A stretch of DNA of 64,000 bases from Euglena gracilis (lineage: Eukaryota; Euglenida; Euglenophyceae; Euglenales): positions 11,345,443 through 11,409,442 of the forward strand of contig CP154956.1 of assembly GCA_039621445.1 (NCBI GenBank), given 5' to 3'. A model generated the notes under the pieces. The model was given only the letters and a program-made list of their open reading frames with translations, made no database searches and was not told where the DNA came from. A program made the translations under genes and the position numbers. Shown piece after piece: positions 13,690 to 52,999 of the stretch; positions within the stretch are counted from its first letter, which is position 1; every line of letters starts with the position of its first letter.

Positions 13690-13800
13690 TGTGTGTGTGT
13701 GTTTAGTGTGAGTTTGCTGTGTGTGCGTCCGTGCGTGCATGCATGTGTGCATGTTTGTTTGTATGTGTTGTCTCTCTCTCTCTGTGTGCGTGCGCGTGTG

Positions 13801-13864
<64 letters not shown>

Positions 13865-13882
13865 TGTGTGTGTGTGTGTGTG
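13690..13882. repeat. GT and TGCG microsatellite
   Basis: GT/TGCA mixture, then about 17 TGCG tetramers (13799-13866). Confidence 0.9.
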
Positions 13883-14221
13883 GACAAATTCCGGAATGGC
13901 ACACAGGCACACAAATCTACAGACTTTGCTGCACAGACGCACGCGTGTTGCAGACAGCGGAGTGGATGCATGTTTCACTTCACTTTTGTCTGTGCACATG
14001 TGTGTGTGCGCGCGCACGCACACACACACACAACTCTGCATCCTCTATCTGCTTTGAAATTGAACCCCCAAGAAACTACCACCTGAGCTGCAAATAGGGG
14101 GGAGCTGGATACTTTGTGGCGGAACACTAACCCTAACCCCAACCTCAAACATAACCACTCATCAGGCATGACAATGTCCGGGGTGGGAGGCTAGGTAGGT
14201 GTATGCCAGTCATCACACGGT

Positions 14222-14353
14222 ATGAGGCAGCAGCCAGGGCGAGAGTGTGTGGCCCCAGACCCAAAGAAGAAGCTGGAGGACGACGGACCGGGCGCCGGAC
14301 CTGATAGTGGGGCATGGGTTACCCGGGGACTGCATCTCACGCGGAAACTCTGA
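14222..14353 (+). CDS. Small plus-strand ORF: ECVAPDPKKKLEDDGPGAGP
   Basis: ATG to TGA, 43 codons, reading MRQQPGRECVAPDPKKKLED then DGPGAGPDSG and a short tail. Charged, protein-like and without repeats. It has no visible partner exon and lies beyond the kinase tail. Could be a terminal exon of a plus-strand gene or chance. Confidence 0.25.
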   Translation: MRQQPGRECVAPDPKKKLEDDGPGAGPDSGAWVTRGLHLTRKL

Positions 14354-14493
14354 GGGTGCTCTGTGCGCACACACTTTTTCTTTGCACACACCACAACAGA
14401 AGTCCGCAAAAAAAACAACAACAACGCAATGCATTTTTGGGTTGGATTGGCTGACCTTACTTTTTCGGCCTCCGTGCACATGTGCGTGTCTTG

Positions 14494-14494
<1 letters not shown>

Positions 14495-14561
<67 letters not shown>

Positions 14562-14562
14562 A
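14495..14562. repeat. GT microsatellite
   Basis: About 33 GT dinucleotides, followed by a C/G foldback resembling the 17423 MITE (AAAATGGCCATTTTCAGACTCCTGGTGCC). Confidence 0.9.
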
Positions 14563-15223
14563 TGGGAGTGAGGCTTCTTTTTGACAACAATGGGGGGGGG
14601 GCCTTGTGCTACCCAGCATGGACACCCTTCCCCCGGGGGGGGGGGGGGGGGTGGGGTTTGGGTCCAGCTGGGGCCGACCCAGCAAACGTCCCTTGAAAAT
14701 GGCCATTTTCAGACTCCTGGTGCCTTCGACGCCTGCGTGGATGTGATTCCTTCTCTGGATGAAACCATGGAAGAGGACGAGTGTCCAGCAAGGTGCTCGT
14801 CTATCTTTTCCCACATTAACTCCAAATATTTTGATTCCCAAATACAAGACACCCCATATTCCGTAGGGGAATGTCCAAGTCAGGAAAAAACAAATATTTG
14901 AGACTCGATCTCACAATAGTCGATGTGCAGGCGCATGCATCTACACCCCCAACCCCCCCAAAATATGCACAATGTCCAGCAGACCAGCACGCCAGACAGA
15001 CCAGGGGTCACATTCGTGCCACGGGCAGGCAGGTCAGAGAGGTGTTTTCGAACCTGGGGGTGGGTGGTGCACACCCCCCATGCACACACACACACACACA
15101 CACACAACAACAACAACAGCAAACAACACGCACATGCACTCACACACGCACACACACACACACACCACAACTCAACACATATGAACGTGGAAACAAGAAG
15201 ACGAAGAAGAAGCAAGGATGCAC

Positions 15224-42832
<27,609 letters not shown>

Positions 42833-45039
42833 CTGCATGGGGGGGGTTCAAATGGCCGGGCTTCTTTTTACCAAACCCGGGGGGGGGGGGGGTACCTGGT
42901 GCTCTGGGCTGTGCCTGTCCATAGCAGGCACAGCCAGGGTCGGTTTTGGGTCCTGGTGCCACCAAGCCAATTTCCTTGGAAATGGACATTTTCCGGCACC
43001 AAGAGCCTTTGGCATCGGGAGTGTGGCAACATCTCAACCCCCCCCCCCAGGTCGTAAATGCCCTACCCCCCTGCCTGCCCATAGCACAACCCGCCATCCC
43101 AGGGGGGGGGGGGTGCGAACTTCTTGAAAACGAAGCCCGCACAAGGCCAAGGGGGGAGGGGGCAGGGATCAACGGCAGTTCCACCAGAGGGGCACTGTCG
43201 AGTGGAGCATAGCAACGGCACAGACGTGTTTCAGTTAATGTGCCGGAAAGCTGTTCTGCGTGAAAAGGGGTTCTGCCGGAATCTGATTTCCGTTGCAAGC
43301 CATATTTTCTTTCGGTCATGCCCCCCCCCCCCAATTCTGAGGGTTGCAGATGTGCCATTTGGATGCCATCGCTCTCGGTGGTATCGATTCCATTCGGAAA
43401 CCCACCAGGCGACCCCGAAAGTGTACCCAGACACCAGCGTTCTCCTCCGCTGCACTCACAGTAAAAACAGAGTTAGTTCAAGTCAAAACATAAAGAAACT
43501 TCAAAAGAAAGACCCCCGATCGGGGGCAGTACCAGACAAGAATGGGACAGAGGGGTACTTTACCAATAACAATAATGATATGGTACACAAAAAAACAATG
43601 AGTAACCATACCCCTCCCCAAGGGTACCAAGGCTCTCATAATTCTCCATGGGTGTGTGTTAGCTGCTTGCCATCAATTCAATGCTCGCAGCAGCAGACAA
43701 GGGCTTCCCAGGTATCTTGGATCAGGATTCCAAACAACCCAAAGCTGCCTCGCAGGGGTGGGCCAAAAGTGTCCCCGGACAGGTCAAAAATTACACTGCA
43801 GAAAAACTGGAACAAATAAAAAACCTGCAAAAAAAAAAACTGCAAAAAACTGAAAAACAACAAAAAAATGCAAAAAAACCTGCAAAACAACAAAAAACCT
43901 GCAAAAAACTGCAAGGTGGACCTGTTCCCCTTCCTCACACACCATCCATGCCCACCTGCAACACACTGTGCACCATGCCTCAAGGGTGTGGCCAAGACCC
44001 TGTCTGATGACACCCATGCCCCAGCTCAACACCCGCGCCATAATTCTGCCATATGTCGGGGACGGAGGAATCTGAGAAACAGCCCCCCCAAAATAGGCGC
44101 AGGCAACAGGGTCCGCCAGAAAGTGGTGAGCCGAAAGGCCAGCGTCTTCCCTATCAGCAGATTATTTTTGAGGTGGCGAGGTTACACACCGCAGATGACA
44201 CCACAAGGCACCGTGCTCTGGTTTAAAATCAGGACAAAAATCTGGTTGGCGTTGTTGGTTTTCAATCGAAAGTTCAGGATGCGAAGCAGGCAACTTCCCA
44301 GGAGGCTCAGGAATTGAAGAAGAAAATCATTTTCTTCAATCCCCCCCAATGTAAAGGACATGAATTTCCATTGAAAAAGTGTTATGGATAATAGGTAGGG
44401 CAGGGTCATGCATCAAGTGTCACCACACAATTAGCCTAAATATGAAAGGCTTCTCAGTCACTAAAAATGACTAAATAAAAGATTATATCACATTCCAAGT
44501 TTGCGTCAATATGAAGCCAACAGTTGTTCTCCAATCAGAGGGATTTTGAGACCCGGGAGGAGGGGTGTCCCCCACCAACCCACACACCCACCACCCACCC
44601 TGGGGGGTGGGTGGGTGGGTGGCTTGGGGGGGGGACTCGCTTTTGGGGTGTCAATCTTGGGGTCCAAAAATTTTCCGGCGCTGCGCGCAGAAAAATACAA
44701 GAAGTTTTCCGCCTCTGGCGGGCGACCCCACCCTCCCAGAGGGGGTGGGGGGCTCCATCCACCCACCCACCCACCCACCTCCCTCCCGGGTCATCAAACT
44801 TGAAAACCGACTCCAATGCAAAAGAGGCATAAACAATTATTCTGTCCTCAAACAATTGCCGAACCAGTACCAACTTTTCCACAAAGAATCCCCAGACTTG
44901 AATTCCCCCAGGCTTGAACGAAAGTACTGCACATTAAAAGGGTGTGCCAGACCCACACGAGATGAATAAAGAAGGTGGTGATGGGATAAAAAAAAGGACC
45001 ACAAAAACAGCAAGAATTGACAACAGCAGCGGCCGCGGA

Positions 45040-45215
45040 CTGACGCTTATCGTGGTCGGGTGGAGAAAAAGCCTCCAGCAGCGATGGGCAAGAGAGGCCG
45101 CAGGAGGGGGAGCGTTGGTGATGGCGGTCAGGTGTTTGGGGTCCACCAGTCCATCCACGGCGGTTGGCCTTTCCTCCCCCCCACTGTCCAAGGTGAGCCC
45201 ACCCAGTTGAACCAA
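45040..45215. other. Candidate exon, strand unresolved
   Basis: GC-rich block open on both strands. Minus: GGEERPTAVDGLVDPKHLTA then ITNAPPPAASLAHRCW. Plus: a reading with an ATG at 45087 (MGKRGRRRGSVGDGGQVFGV) ending at a strong donor TCCAAG-GTGAGC near 45195. Neither matches the missing start of the kinase. Family unknown. Confidence 0.35.
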
Positions 45216-45244
45216 TTGAACCAATGAAGAGCCAGGCGTTAGGG

Positions 45245-45490
45245 TTCGATGGAAGGGCAGTGGTGGGGGGTCGACCCCCCCACCCACCACAGCAATTTCA
45301 CAGTTTTTTTTAACAAATTTTCCGGCGCCCAAGGCGACAAATTTTCCGGCGCCCAAGGCGCCGGGAAAACTTTTTGGGGGTCAAAAACTGGTGCTCCCGG
45401 AAAATATGGGAGGAGGTGGGGGGTGGTTGACCCCCCCCCCCACCCGCCATGCAGGAGGTAGAGGTGATCGACCCCCCCCACCCACCCTGG
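45245..45490. repeat. GGTCGACCCCC foldback with CGGCGCCCAAGGCG core
   Basis: Outer words GGTCGACCCCCCCACCCACCA and GTTGACCCCCCC, inner tandem AATTTTCCGGCGCCCAAGGCG repeated twice. Confidence 0.5.
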
Positions 45491-46054
45491 CTGTTTGGCC
45501 GATTCCCGCACTACCCTGTGGCAGGTGGGAGGCCGTGTCGGATCACCCCCCTCCGGTGCGGGGGTTAGCCAGCCCCATCTAAACAGTACCGTGGCCAAAG
45601 TGACCAATAATAATCAGTCCAGTGCGAAGCGCCAGGCCCCCTGCAGTCAAGGGGGGTTGGTTGGGGACAGGGATTGTTTTTAGACTGGCGGAGGGGGAGG
45701 GGGAGGGGGGAGTGCCCTGTTCCCCGGGGGGGGGGGGTAGGGCAGGGGACCCACGGTTGGGGAGTCAATTTTGGGTTCCAAAAAACTCTCGGTGCAAAAT
45801 TGGTGCCGAAAATAGAGGACAATACCCTGTGGGGTGTGCCACTCGGCCCAACCCACACACCGGACGCTCCTCCCCTTCCCCCTTCGCTTCCCCCTCTCAG
45901 GGGCCTAACCTACAAAAAAACCCTCTCCGGTTGTCCCTGGTTGGGGACGACACCCTTCTTACACTAAGACCTGCAGGACGTGGGCTGGCTGGAGTTGCAT
46001 TTTTTCAAAAAAAAGAGAAGCTGTTTAAAATCTATTTTTAAGAATATAAATACG

Positions 46055-46099
46055 GGTATATGTATAAATACCTATATATATATATACATATATATATAC

Positions 46100-46132
<33 letters not shown>

Positions 46133-46139
46133 CATATAT

Positions 46140-46183
<44 letters not shown>

Positions 46184-46200
46184 ATATATATATATATATA

Positions 46201-46235
<35 letters not shown>

Positions 46236-46269
46236 ATATATATATATATATATCTATCTCTTATATATA

Positions 46270-46306
<37 letters not shown>
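46055..46306. repeat. TA microsatellite
   Basis: TA with occasional TATC, ending at a C run. Confidence 0.95.
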
Positions 46307-46310
<4 letters not shown>

Positions 46311-46419
46311 CTCCCCCCCCCCCCCCCCCCGGCGCTTGGCCCGGGCCATGATTGAAAATAAGCCCAGGGGGCCAACCTTGGGGGGCCAAGTTTGCATGTT
46401 AAGAGCGTGAAGGGGCCAA

Positions 46420-46725
46420 CGATACCAACATCGGAACCCCCAACTGGAAAAAAATTCCTCCGGCGGCGCTAAGGTGGACGTTTTTAAAAACAGCCAAAAA
46501 ATGGACATTTTTGGCCATTTTGGGGGGTCCCAAAATTTTTTTTGGGCGCTTCGCGTCGGTCACTGGAAATTTTTCCACTAACTAGCCCTGCCAGCAGACC
46601 CCCCCCTGGGGGGGTCTAGAATTCCCACTAGCCAAATTTGGACTAACTGCAGTCCAGCCCCCCCCCCCCCCCCGGGCCCCCGGGGGGGGGGAGTGCTGCG
46701 AACCCTTAAGCCAAGTCCTGCCCCC
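46420..46725. repeat. Foldback repeat copy (partial)
   Basis: Same family as 57696 and 37960 (AATGGACATTTTTGGCCATT, GCGCTTCGCGTCGGTCACTGG, AAATTTGGACTAACTGCAGTCC, CCCTTAAGCCAAGTCCTG). Preceded by a 250-bp TA tract. Confidence 0.6.
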
Positions 46726-46734
46726 CACACATAA

Positions 46735-46955
46735 TGCAACGACCCCCAAAAAGCCGGCCACCGAAGGCGACCGAAAAGTTTCTTTCGGATTGGGAAGAAT
46801 TTTGCCTGTCGAATCTTGGACTCCCGGCCGCCATCAGTCTTGGAGATCAGGCAATGTTGGACATTTTGGACCTCCCCCCTGTGGTGAGGCTCGCCGCTTG
46901 GAACTTCACTGGGGGTTCCTGGACACCTTCCCTCCCTCTCATAAACCAATGGTGA
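46735..46955. other. Weak coding patch, strand unclear
   Basis: The plus strand reads SDWEEFCLSNLGLPAAISLG then DQAMLDILDLPPVVRLAAWN. The minus strand is open with a basic reading. No clear splice borders. The plus reading looks more natural but could be chance. Confidence 0.2.
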
Positions 46956-47669
46956 ACTTCACCGGTGAAGCTCACCACAAGCATCACAAATGTCGATTTT
47001 TCAAAAAATATCCTGAGAAAACGCACATTATTTCCGGAAGTGTCGGTCTGACAAAATGTCCGAAACGACATTTTTTTGTTTCTCGAAATTTTTATGTCAA
47101 AAAAATTCGAGAAACATCAAAAGAATTGCCCGAGATGGTAACTTACATAAATTTTTGAAATTTGTGCAAATTATATAATTTTTCCCGGCTTTTTGACCAA
47201 AAAAGTTTCGGGTCAAAAACGGGGCTCTGGCGGGCCAAAAAAACGCTTATTTTCGGGTCAAAAACCGTTTCCAGGTGAATTTTATAAATCATAAATTATG
47301 CGAAAGTGGCAATGGTAATCTTTTCGGCCGTCCGTTGCGTGCAAGTCCCATTAAGAGCTCAGCACTATTCAAAACCTGGGTTACAAATCAAGAAATTGTT
47401 GGTGAAAATCCGACCCCCCAAAATGACCCCGAAACCCCCCAACTTGACAATTTTTGGTAAATTTAGTCAAAAAGGGCATTTTTCATGATGGTTGGTCTCA
47501 AAAAGTTGCCAAAACATCAGTATTTGTGTGGTTTGCAGCCGAAAAAGTCGTCCCCAGCGGCTTTCACTTTTCTGTGGAAAGAAATTTTACTAAAGGCCAA
47601 GATTGCAAGTTTACAGAAAAGGCCAACTTTAAGGGGCGAAGTTTGCATGTTAAGAAGTGGGGGTCCAAG

Positions 47670-47960
47670 CGCCCGGGGGGGGGGCAAGTGCCCGGGGGGG
47701 GAGTCCCAACTATATGACCCTGCGGGTCGTATAGTTGGGAGCAGGGGGGGGGGGTCGTATGGTGGGACTCGGGTCCCACTTTTTGACTTTTCGGTCCCGC
47801 GGCGCAGTTTCCGGGGGCAACCGACGGCGGATCCGGGGAGGGTTCCCGCTTGATTTTAGGAATAGGGTTAGGGTTGGGATCGGCGCGCCGAAAATTGGCC
47901 AATTTTGGGGACCAAGTTAGGCTGGAAGTTAGGTCCCCCTTTCGGAAGATTTTTTGAAAC
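47670..47960. repeat. GGTTAGGG-containing dispersed repeat, copy A
   Basis: Starts with C/G hairpins and CAACTATATGACC...GGTCGTATAGTTG, then CGGCGGATCCGGGGAGGG, TTTTAGGAATAGGGTTAGGG and GGGACCAAGTTAGGCTGGAA. Matches 38440-38680 (reversed) and part of 37790-37910. Confidence 0.65.
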
Positions 47961-48649
47961 ACACGTTTGCCTAAAAATCCCCGAATTCGGCCTGAATTCG
48001 GCCCGAATTTGTCCGGTATGCGGCCTAACTTCTCCCTAACTTTCCCCAAAATGAGTGTCCTACGGCCCGCCGGCCTGAAGCACGTTTTGCGCATACTTCA
48101 CATATTGAGGGCTTTTCTTCACGTTTTTGCCAAAAAAATACATGCTTCGCAGATTTTGTCATGCTTAGCGCATACTTCGAGGGTTCTCAACATTTTTCGC
48201 CACATTTTTCGCATACTATTGGGACCATTTTGAATTTCGAGCGGTTCCCCTGGAACTGACCTGACTGGCTGCAAAAATATTGAACCAGCAAAGCAAAAAA
48301 ACCTGAGGTCATAGGAGAAAATATCATATATTATATTATATATGAAAGCACATGGGAAAAACATGTTCAGATCAATTTCCAGTTTCTCCTATCTCTACGA
48401 CGGCACTGTGTCATTCATCACACATCTGTTCCGAAGGCAACTAATACTCCCAACAGTGTCAATGGCAGGTGGATATGCCAGTAGATATGCTGGTAGTGGA
48501 CCCCCCAGGGTCCGCAAGCATTTCCATTAGCCAAATTTGGACTGGGTGCAGTCCAATGCAGTCCAGTCTCCCCCCCCCTATACTGTGCACCCTTCATTAG
48601 AAGCGTGCTTTTGACCGAAGGACCCTGACCCTGAAAGGTTCTCGTTTAC

Positions 48650-48985
48650 AGTTTCCCAAAACAACAGCCCCACCCCCCTGAATAATAGCCCTTCAAATAT
48701 AGCCCCCCTGCACAAAAACCCAAGTAATATCCCCCCCCCCGACCTCGAACGCTGTGACTTTTTTGCCACCTGTGAGGACACGAAAAAGCTGCCAATGCTT
48801 TCTGAAACAAGTTTTTTGCACAAAAAATTAGTCATCCTGACAGGAGGGTCCTAAAAAAAAAAGGTCATTTTGGGGGGGAAATGGGCATTTTGGGGCATTT
48901 GGGGCAGGAGCCGATGCAAACATCCAAATAATAGCCCACCCATAGAGTTTAACCGAGTGTCCAAATAATAGCCCCATGGGGCTAT
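48650..48985. repeat. AAATAATAGCCCC repeat
   Basis: Repeated CAAATAATAGCCC words, closing with GGGGCTATCATTTGGGGG as a mirror. Related to 7470-7670. Confidence 0.5.
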
Positions 48986-49296
48986 CATTTGGGGGGTTTA
49001 CAAAAGTTCAACGTTCGCCTTTTTTTGAAACAGAGATGAGCTGCAGATTAGGAAGAAACCTGCTTTGTGGAGGAGCGCCAGGTGGTACAAGTTTCATCAG
49101 TAAAACAAGGGGTCAGGCGGAATACGGCAGAAGCATGGCGTGAGCCCGAGCTATCACCCGATTTTGGCCCAATTTGGACCCCAAAACGAAACTAAAACAT
49201 ACCCTTGGTTATTGACCCCTGCGCTGTTGAACCCAACCTGACCTGCAAAAATATTTTTCTAGGTTGGAGAATGCACTACAAGGAATGGTTTCCGCA

Positions 49297-49442
49297 CAGA
49301 AATGTCACTTTCACATGATGAACCACACAAATCAGATGAGCACACTTCTGGTGAGGAAGTTACGGACCAAGAGGTGTTCTTTTCCCCGATGATTTCTCCT
49401 GTTATGGCTACTCAATCACCATGTGAGCCCAAATATGGGGAA
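49297..49442 (+). CDS. Candidate exon, plus strand: acidic MSLSHDEPHKSDEHTSGEEV
   Basis: Follows an acceptor-like TTTCCGCACAG, starts with ATG at 49302 and reads MSLSHDEPHKSDEHTSGEEV then TDQEVFFSPMISPVMATQSP. It ends near a possible donor GTGACC. Acidic and disordered in character, family unknown. Confidence 0.35.
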
Positions 49443-50524
49443 AGTGACCCCCCCCCCCCCCGGTCTGTTAGACCCAACTTGACTTGGTCAACAACCCAGC
49501 GGGGGGGGGGGGGTTCTGAGAATCCTGTAACCATGGTTGGCTGGAGAGTTGTGTTGCATCACACGTTTCCTTCAAAATGATACATTGGTTGAAAAGCATT
49601 GATTTTGGTATTCGCAGACCCCCCCCCTATTTGGCCAGTTCCCGGTCTCCTTCAGACCCCCCATTAGCCAATCAGCGGGGGGCTGGCTCCATGGCCGTGT
49701 CAATGCCAGCAGAATGCCGACTGTTACTCCTGTCAGTGGGAATATACTGACAGGAGTAACGTGAAAGAAACCTGCCTGCCCCCAGCACTTTCTGAAAACT
49801 GGTCCAATTTCCAACTGCGTTGGCCATTTGGGCCAAAATGAATCTAAACCAATAAAAATCTTGGCTATTTTCCAAAAAAAAACTGGCTTAGGCGTTGCAT
49901 CTCGCGCTTAAAGAATGTTTCTTTGTCGACGTGCGCGTTTGTGCAAATCGACAACACCTGACTTGATTGGGTCATGGTTTGGGGCCCAGGACGCGGAGAT
50001 GGAAGGAGAGAGAGACTTTGAAAGTTAGGTGCTCAAGAGCAGCTGTCCACACAGCACACAGCACACATACACCGACAAATACGTGTGATTGGGAACCTTC
50101 TAACAGCTGCTTCATCAACATGGGATGTTGCAGGAGCGATTTGGGGATTTGAAAATCCTGAAATGCGAGATATTTTGCAGAATTCAAATACAGCAAAAGG
50201 ACAAGCCTTCTGGGCCCAAATCTGGTCATCGTTTATTGACCATTTTTGACAACTTTGATGAAAATAACGACACTTCCAGGATCAGTTCAAAGGTGCCCTT
50301 TCACCCCCCGTATTTTGGTCCGAAAATGAGGCACAATACATTGGCTGGGAATGAGTGCAGATCTTGGTTTTCAGGCGGCATAAAATGCAATACGCTAAAA
50401 CCTTCTCACACAGACTGCACAACACCTCCACTTTGAGTAGAACACCTCCACATACATACACTGTGTTCTTGTTTCCACTCTTGTCTCATAAATCCCTGAT
50501 AATAAAGCTTCAAAATTAAAACAG

Positions 50525-51295
50525 TTCGGTCGGCGCGCGCAATTGCGCAAATCAATGCTTAGAATGGTTGCTGCGCGTAATTGCGCACACCAACCTCTCA
50601 AAAAAACCAACAATGCTCTTGGGAAGCGGGTCCAGCACCACAACAATTTCATGACATTCATTTTCCAGCTCTGAAACATCGGTATAAGAGGCGCTTGGTT
50701 GGTTTAGAATGGTTGGTGTGCACAAATGCGCACATCGTCCATTTGCACATTTGGACAAACCAACATCGTTTTTGCTGTTGTTTGGGTTTCCCAGAGTCTT
50801 AAACATCAGTGGGGCACTGTGGACAACTTGCCACACAACTCAACGGGAACGTATGGCGGCCCTCCTGTGTTCTGTGTCTCCCTCATATCAAACAGTGGCA
50901 GATTACTCTTCCATCTCAGTTCTAACTACTTTATTTATCCACATGACTTTCCACTCCTTTCTTCCCAACTTCAATGACCTCTGCAACGTGTTGCGGGGCT
51001 TCGGAAAGCAACCAAAGGGGTGGACTTGTCACCTCACCTGCAGGACCCCAGCACTTGCAGTTGCCACACAGGAAATGGGGGGGGGGGACCGGGGGGTTAA
51101 TACAACTTTGGTAAATTTCTCACTTCGAGGGCTTCGTAACTTGGCGACGTGTTGTGGAGGGTCCAAAACTCTAAATTTGAGCATTCATCACTGGAAAATT
51201 GTGAAAATTCAAATTCAAAGGGACGGCATGTCACAAGCAAAAAGTTCAAAATTTTGTGTCGGTGTGTGCATATGTGCACACCGACACAAAAAAGC
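50525..51295. repeat. Short palindromes of GCGCAATTGCGC / GTGTGCATATGTGCACAC type
   Basis: GCGCGCAATTGCGCAAAT, GCGCGTAATTGCGCACAC, GTGTGCACAAATGCGCACAT and GTGTCGGTGTGTGCATATGTGCACACCGACAC (51258-51289), each self-complementary around AT-rich centres. A small field resembling the one at 32-34 kb. Confidence 0.6.
50612..50670 (-). CDS. Candidate exon, minus: LENECHEIVVVLDPLPKSI
   Basis: Acceptor ACCGATGTTTCAG and donor ATT-GTTGGT frame 19 codons with alternating hydrophobic residues (EIVVVLDPL). Phase 1 to 0. No domain can be named from so short a piece. It lies beside palindromic TGCGCAATTGCGCA motifs. Confidence 0.35.
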
Positions 51296-51984
51296 GTACG
51301 TGCGAGTTGTGCCACCAACCTGGAAGCAGGCACCCATGCTGATTTTGGGTCCCCTTCCAATGAAATGGTCATTTTTGGGCCCTCGGGATCTTTGGTTCCC
51401 ATTTTGATGCTCTTGTCGGGCCAGGTCAGTCTTGATTGGACATAAGTGGGGTATGCCAAAGAAAAAAATGGTCACAAATCGACCATACAACGTTTGATAA
51501 TTTCCCTGGGGTTAGTTTTCGACCATTTCGCAAAATTTCAGCTAATTTTGCAGCTAAAATTGTCTAAAAATGGCTAGGATGGTGGCCAAAGTCAGTCAAA
51601 AGTGACCAAAAAGTGGACAAAAGTTGACTGAATGTGGCAAAAGTGGCCAAAAATGCCCAACAGTGGCCAAAAATGACATCGCTGGGCCTGACCCCTCCTC
51701 AAAGATTTCGAAAATTCTCGAAGCTGTTTCTGGCAACCAGGCCCAACGCAAAATGCAATATTTCCAAGAACAATTATAGAAATTTGCCAAAATTGTAGAT
51801 AGATCAAATTTTTTTTAAAAAAGGCGAGGAATTTTTTGGGGAGGTCAAGCCGGCGTGCACTGAGAGGCAGGGCAACTCCCCGGGGGGTTAATAGGGGGGG
51901 GGTTGGAGTAGCACTCACACTGGGTGACTGACAAATCTGGCCATTCCGCAATATTTTTTTGAATTACAGCACCAAGTTGGTCCC

Positions 51985-52160
51985 AGGGAGTGATCCTTGG
52001 ACATAAGATCGTTGGAGAAAGGGGGAGAGGTAAAATGAAATTAATTTGAGTCACATATCATGGGGTCTGGTTGTACATCCCCAGTCCAATGACCAGTCAT
52101 GCCTGTCCTCCGTCTGGAGGGGGCCGTTGGACATAAGGGGGAGGGTCTTTGGACATGGGG
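51985..52160. repeat. GGACATAAG/GTCCAATGACC repeat, second copy
   Basis: CAGTCCAATGACCAGTC, GGGGGCCGTTGGACATAAGG and CTTTGGACATGGGGGG; diverged relative of 1605-2016. Confidence 0.5.
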
Positions 52161-52589
52161 GGAAGGGGAGGAAAAAAGACCGAACATACATACATACAAC
52201 TATAATACAGAAAATATAAAACAAAAGTATAATACAAAAAAATGCCAAAAAATCATTTTGTGTTTTGAGAACATTTGGAGTCCAAAACAGGGTGTCGCTG
52301 AGCAACTCCGAGGGCTCACCCCTGCCGACAAAAAAATCAGTTGAACGCAGCTCAAAAAACTGCATATGCCAAAAAAAAATTCAAATCTTTTTTGATCCAA
52401 CACTTGAGCTGGGCAGCCCACTTTCCCAATACCGTTGTGTCTGGTTCTGTCCCATTTTTTTTGCAACATCAAAAAAATAAATAATTTGTTATCATCCACC
52501 CGCACGGCTGGACAGAGAATAAAACTTGTCGATGGGGGAGGGGGGCTCTGAGGCGGAAAAAAAGCTGCTGGCTGGCTTCGTATGTGTTG

Positions 52590-52872
52590 TGCACGTGCAT
52601 GCGTGCGTGCGTCGTGTGTGCGTGCATGTGCGTGTGGGGTGTGCATGGGTGGGTGGGTGGGTGGGTGTGGGTGTGTGGGTGGGTTGGTGTGGTGGGTGTG
52701 GGTGTGTGGGTGGGGGGGGGGGTGTGTGGGTGGGTGTGGGTGGGTGTGGGTGTGGGGGTGGGGGGGGGTGTGGGTGTGGGTGGGTGTGGGTGTGGGTGTG
52801 GGTGTGGGTGTGGGTGTGGGTGTGGGTGTGGGTGTGGGTGTGGGTGTGGGTGTGGGTGTGGGTGCGGGTGCG
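52590..52872. repeat. GTGGGT hexamer microsatellite
   Basis: GTGC, GGGT and then GTGGGT hexamers, directly after (gene-strand sense) the 52877-52968 candidate exon. Confidence 0.95.
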
Positions 52873-52876
52873 ATAC

Positions 52877-52968
52877 CTCCAGCTACTTGCTTTCTTCGGT
52901 TCTTTCTCATGGCAATAGCAGCTGCCCTTGAGTGCTTTCTTTGCGGATCCGCCAGGACATTGAAAGGA
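52877..52968 (-). CDS. Candidate exon, minus: SFQCPGGSAKKALKGSCYCH
   Basis: A good acceptor (CTGTTCTTTTCATTCAG) and donor (GGAG-GTATCG) enclose SFQCPGGSAKKALKGSCYCH then EKEPKKASSW. It reads through to a GTGGGT microsatellite only past the donor. Cys-containing and basic; family not recognised. Confidence 0.45.
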
Positions 52969-52999
52969 CTGAATGAAAAGAACAGAGGTGGTCGTGAGC

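Noticed and set aside
13203-14097. His/Thr-rich readings resembling HTHTHT proteins
   Set aside because: GT and TGCG microsatellite translations.
50709-51407. 232-residue plus-strand reading
   Set aside because: No splice-framed core, overlaps the opposite-strand exon candidate and palindromes; composition looks non-coding.
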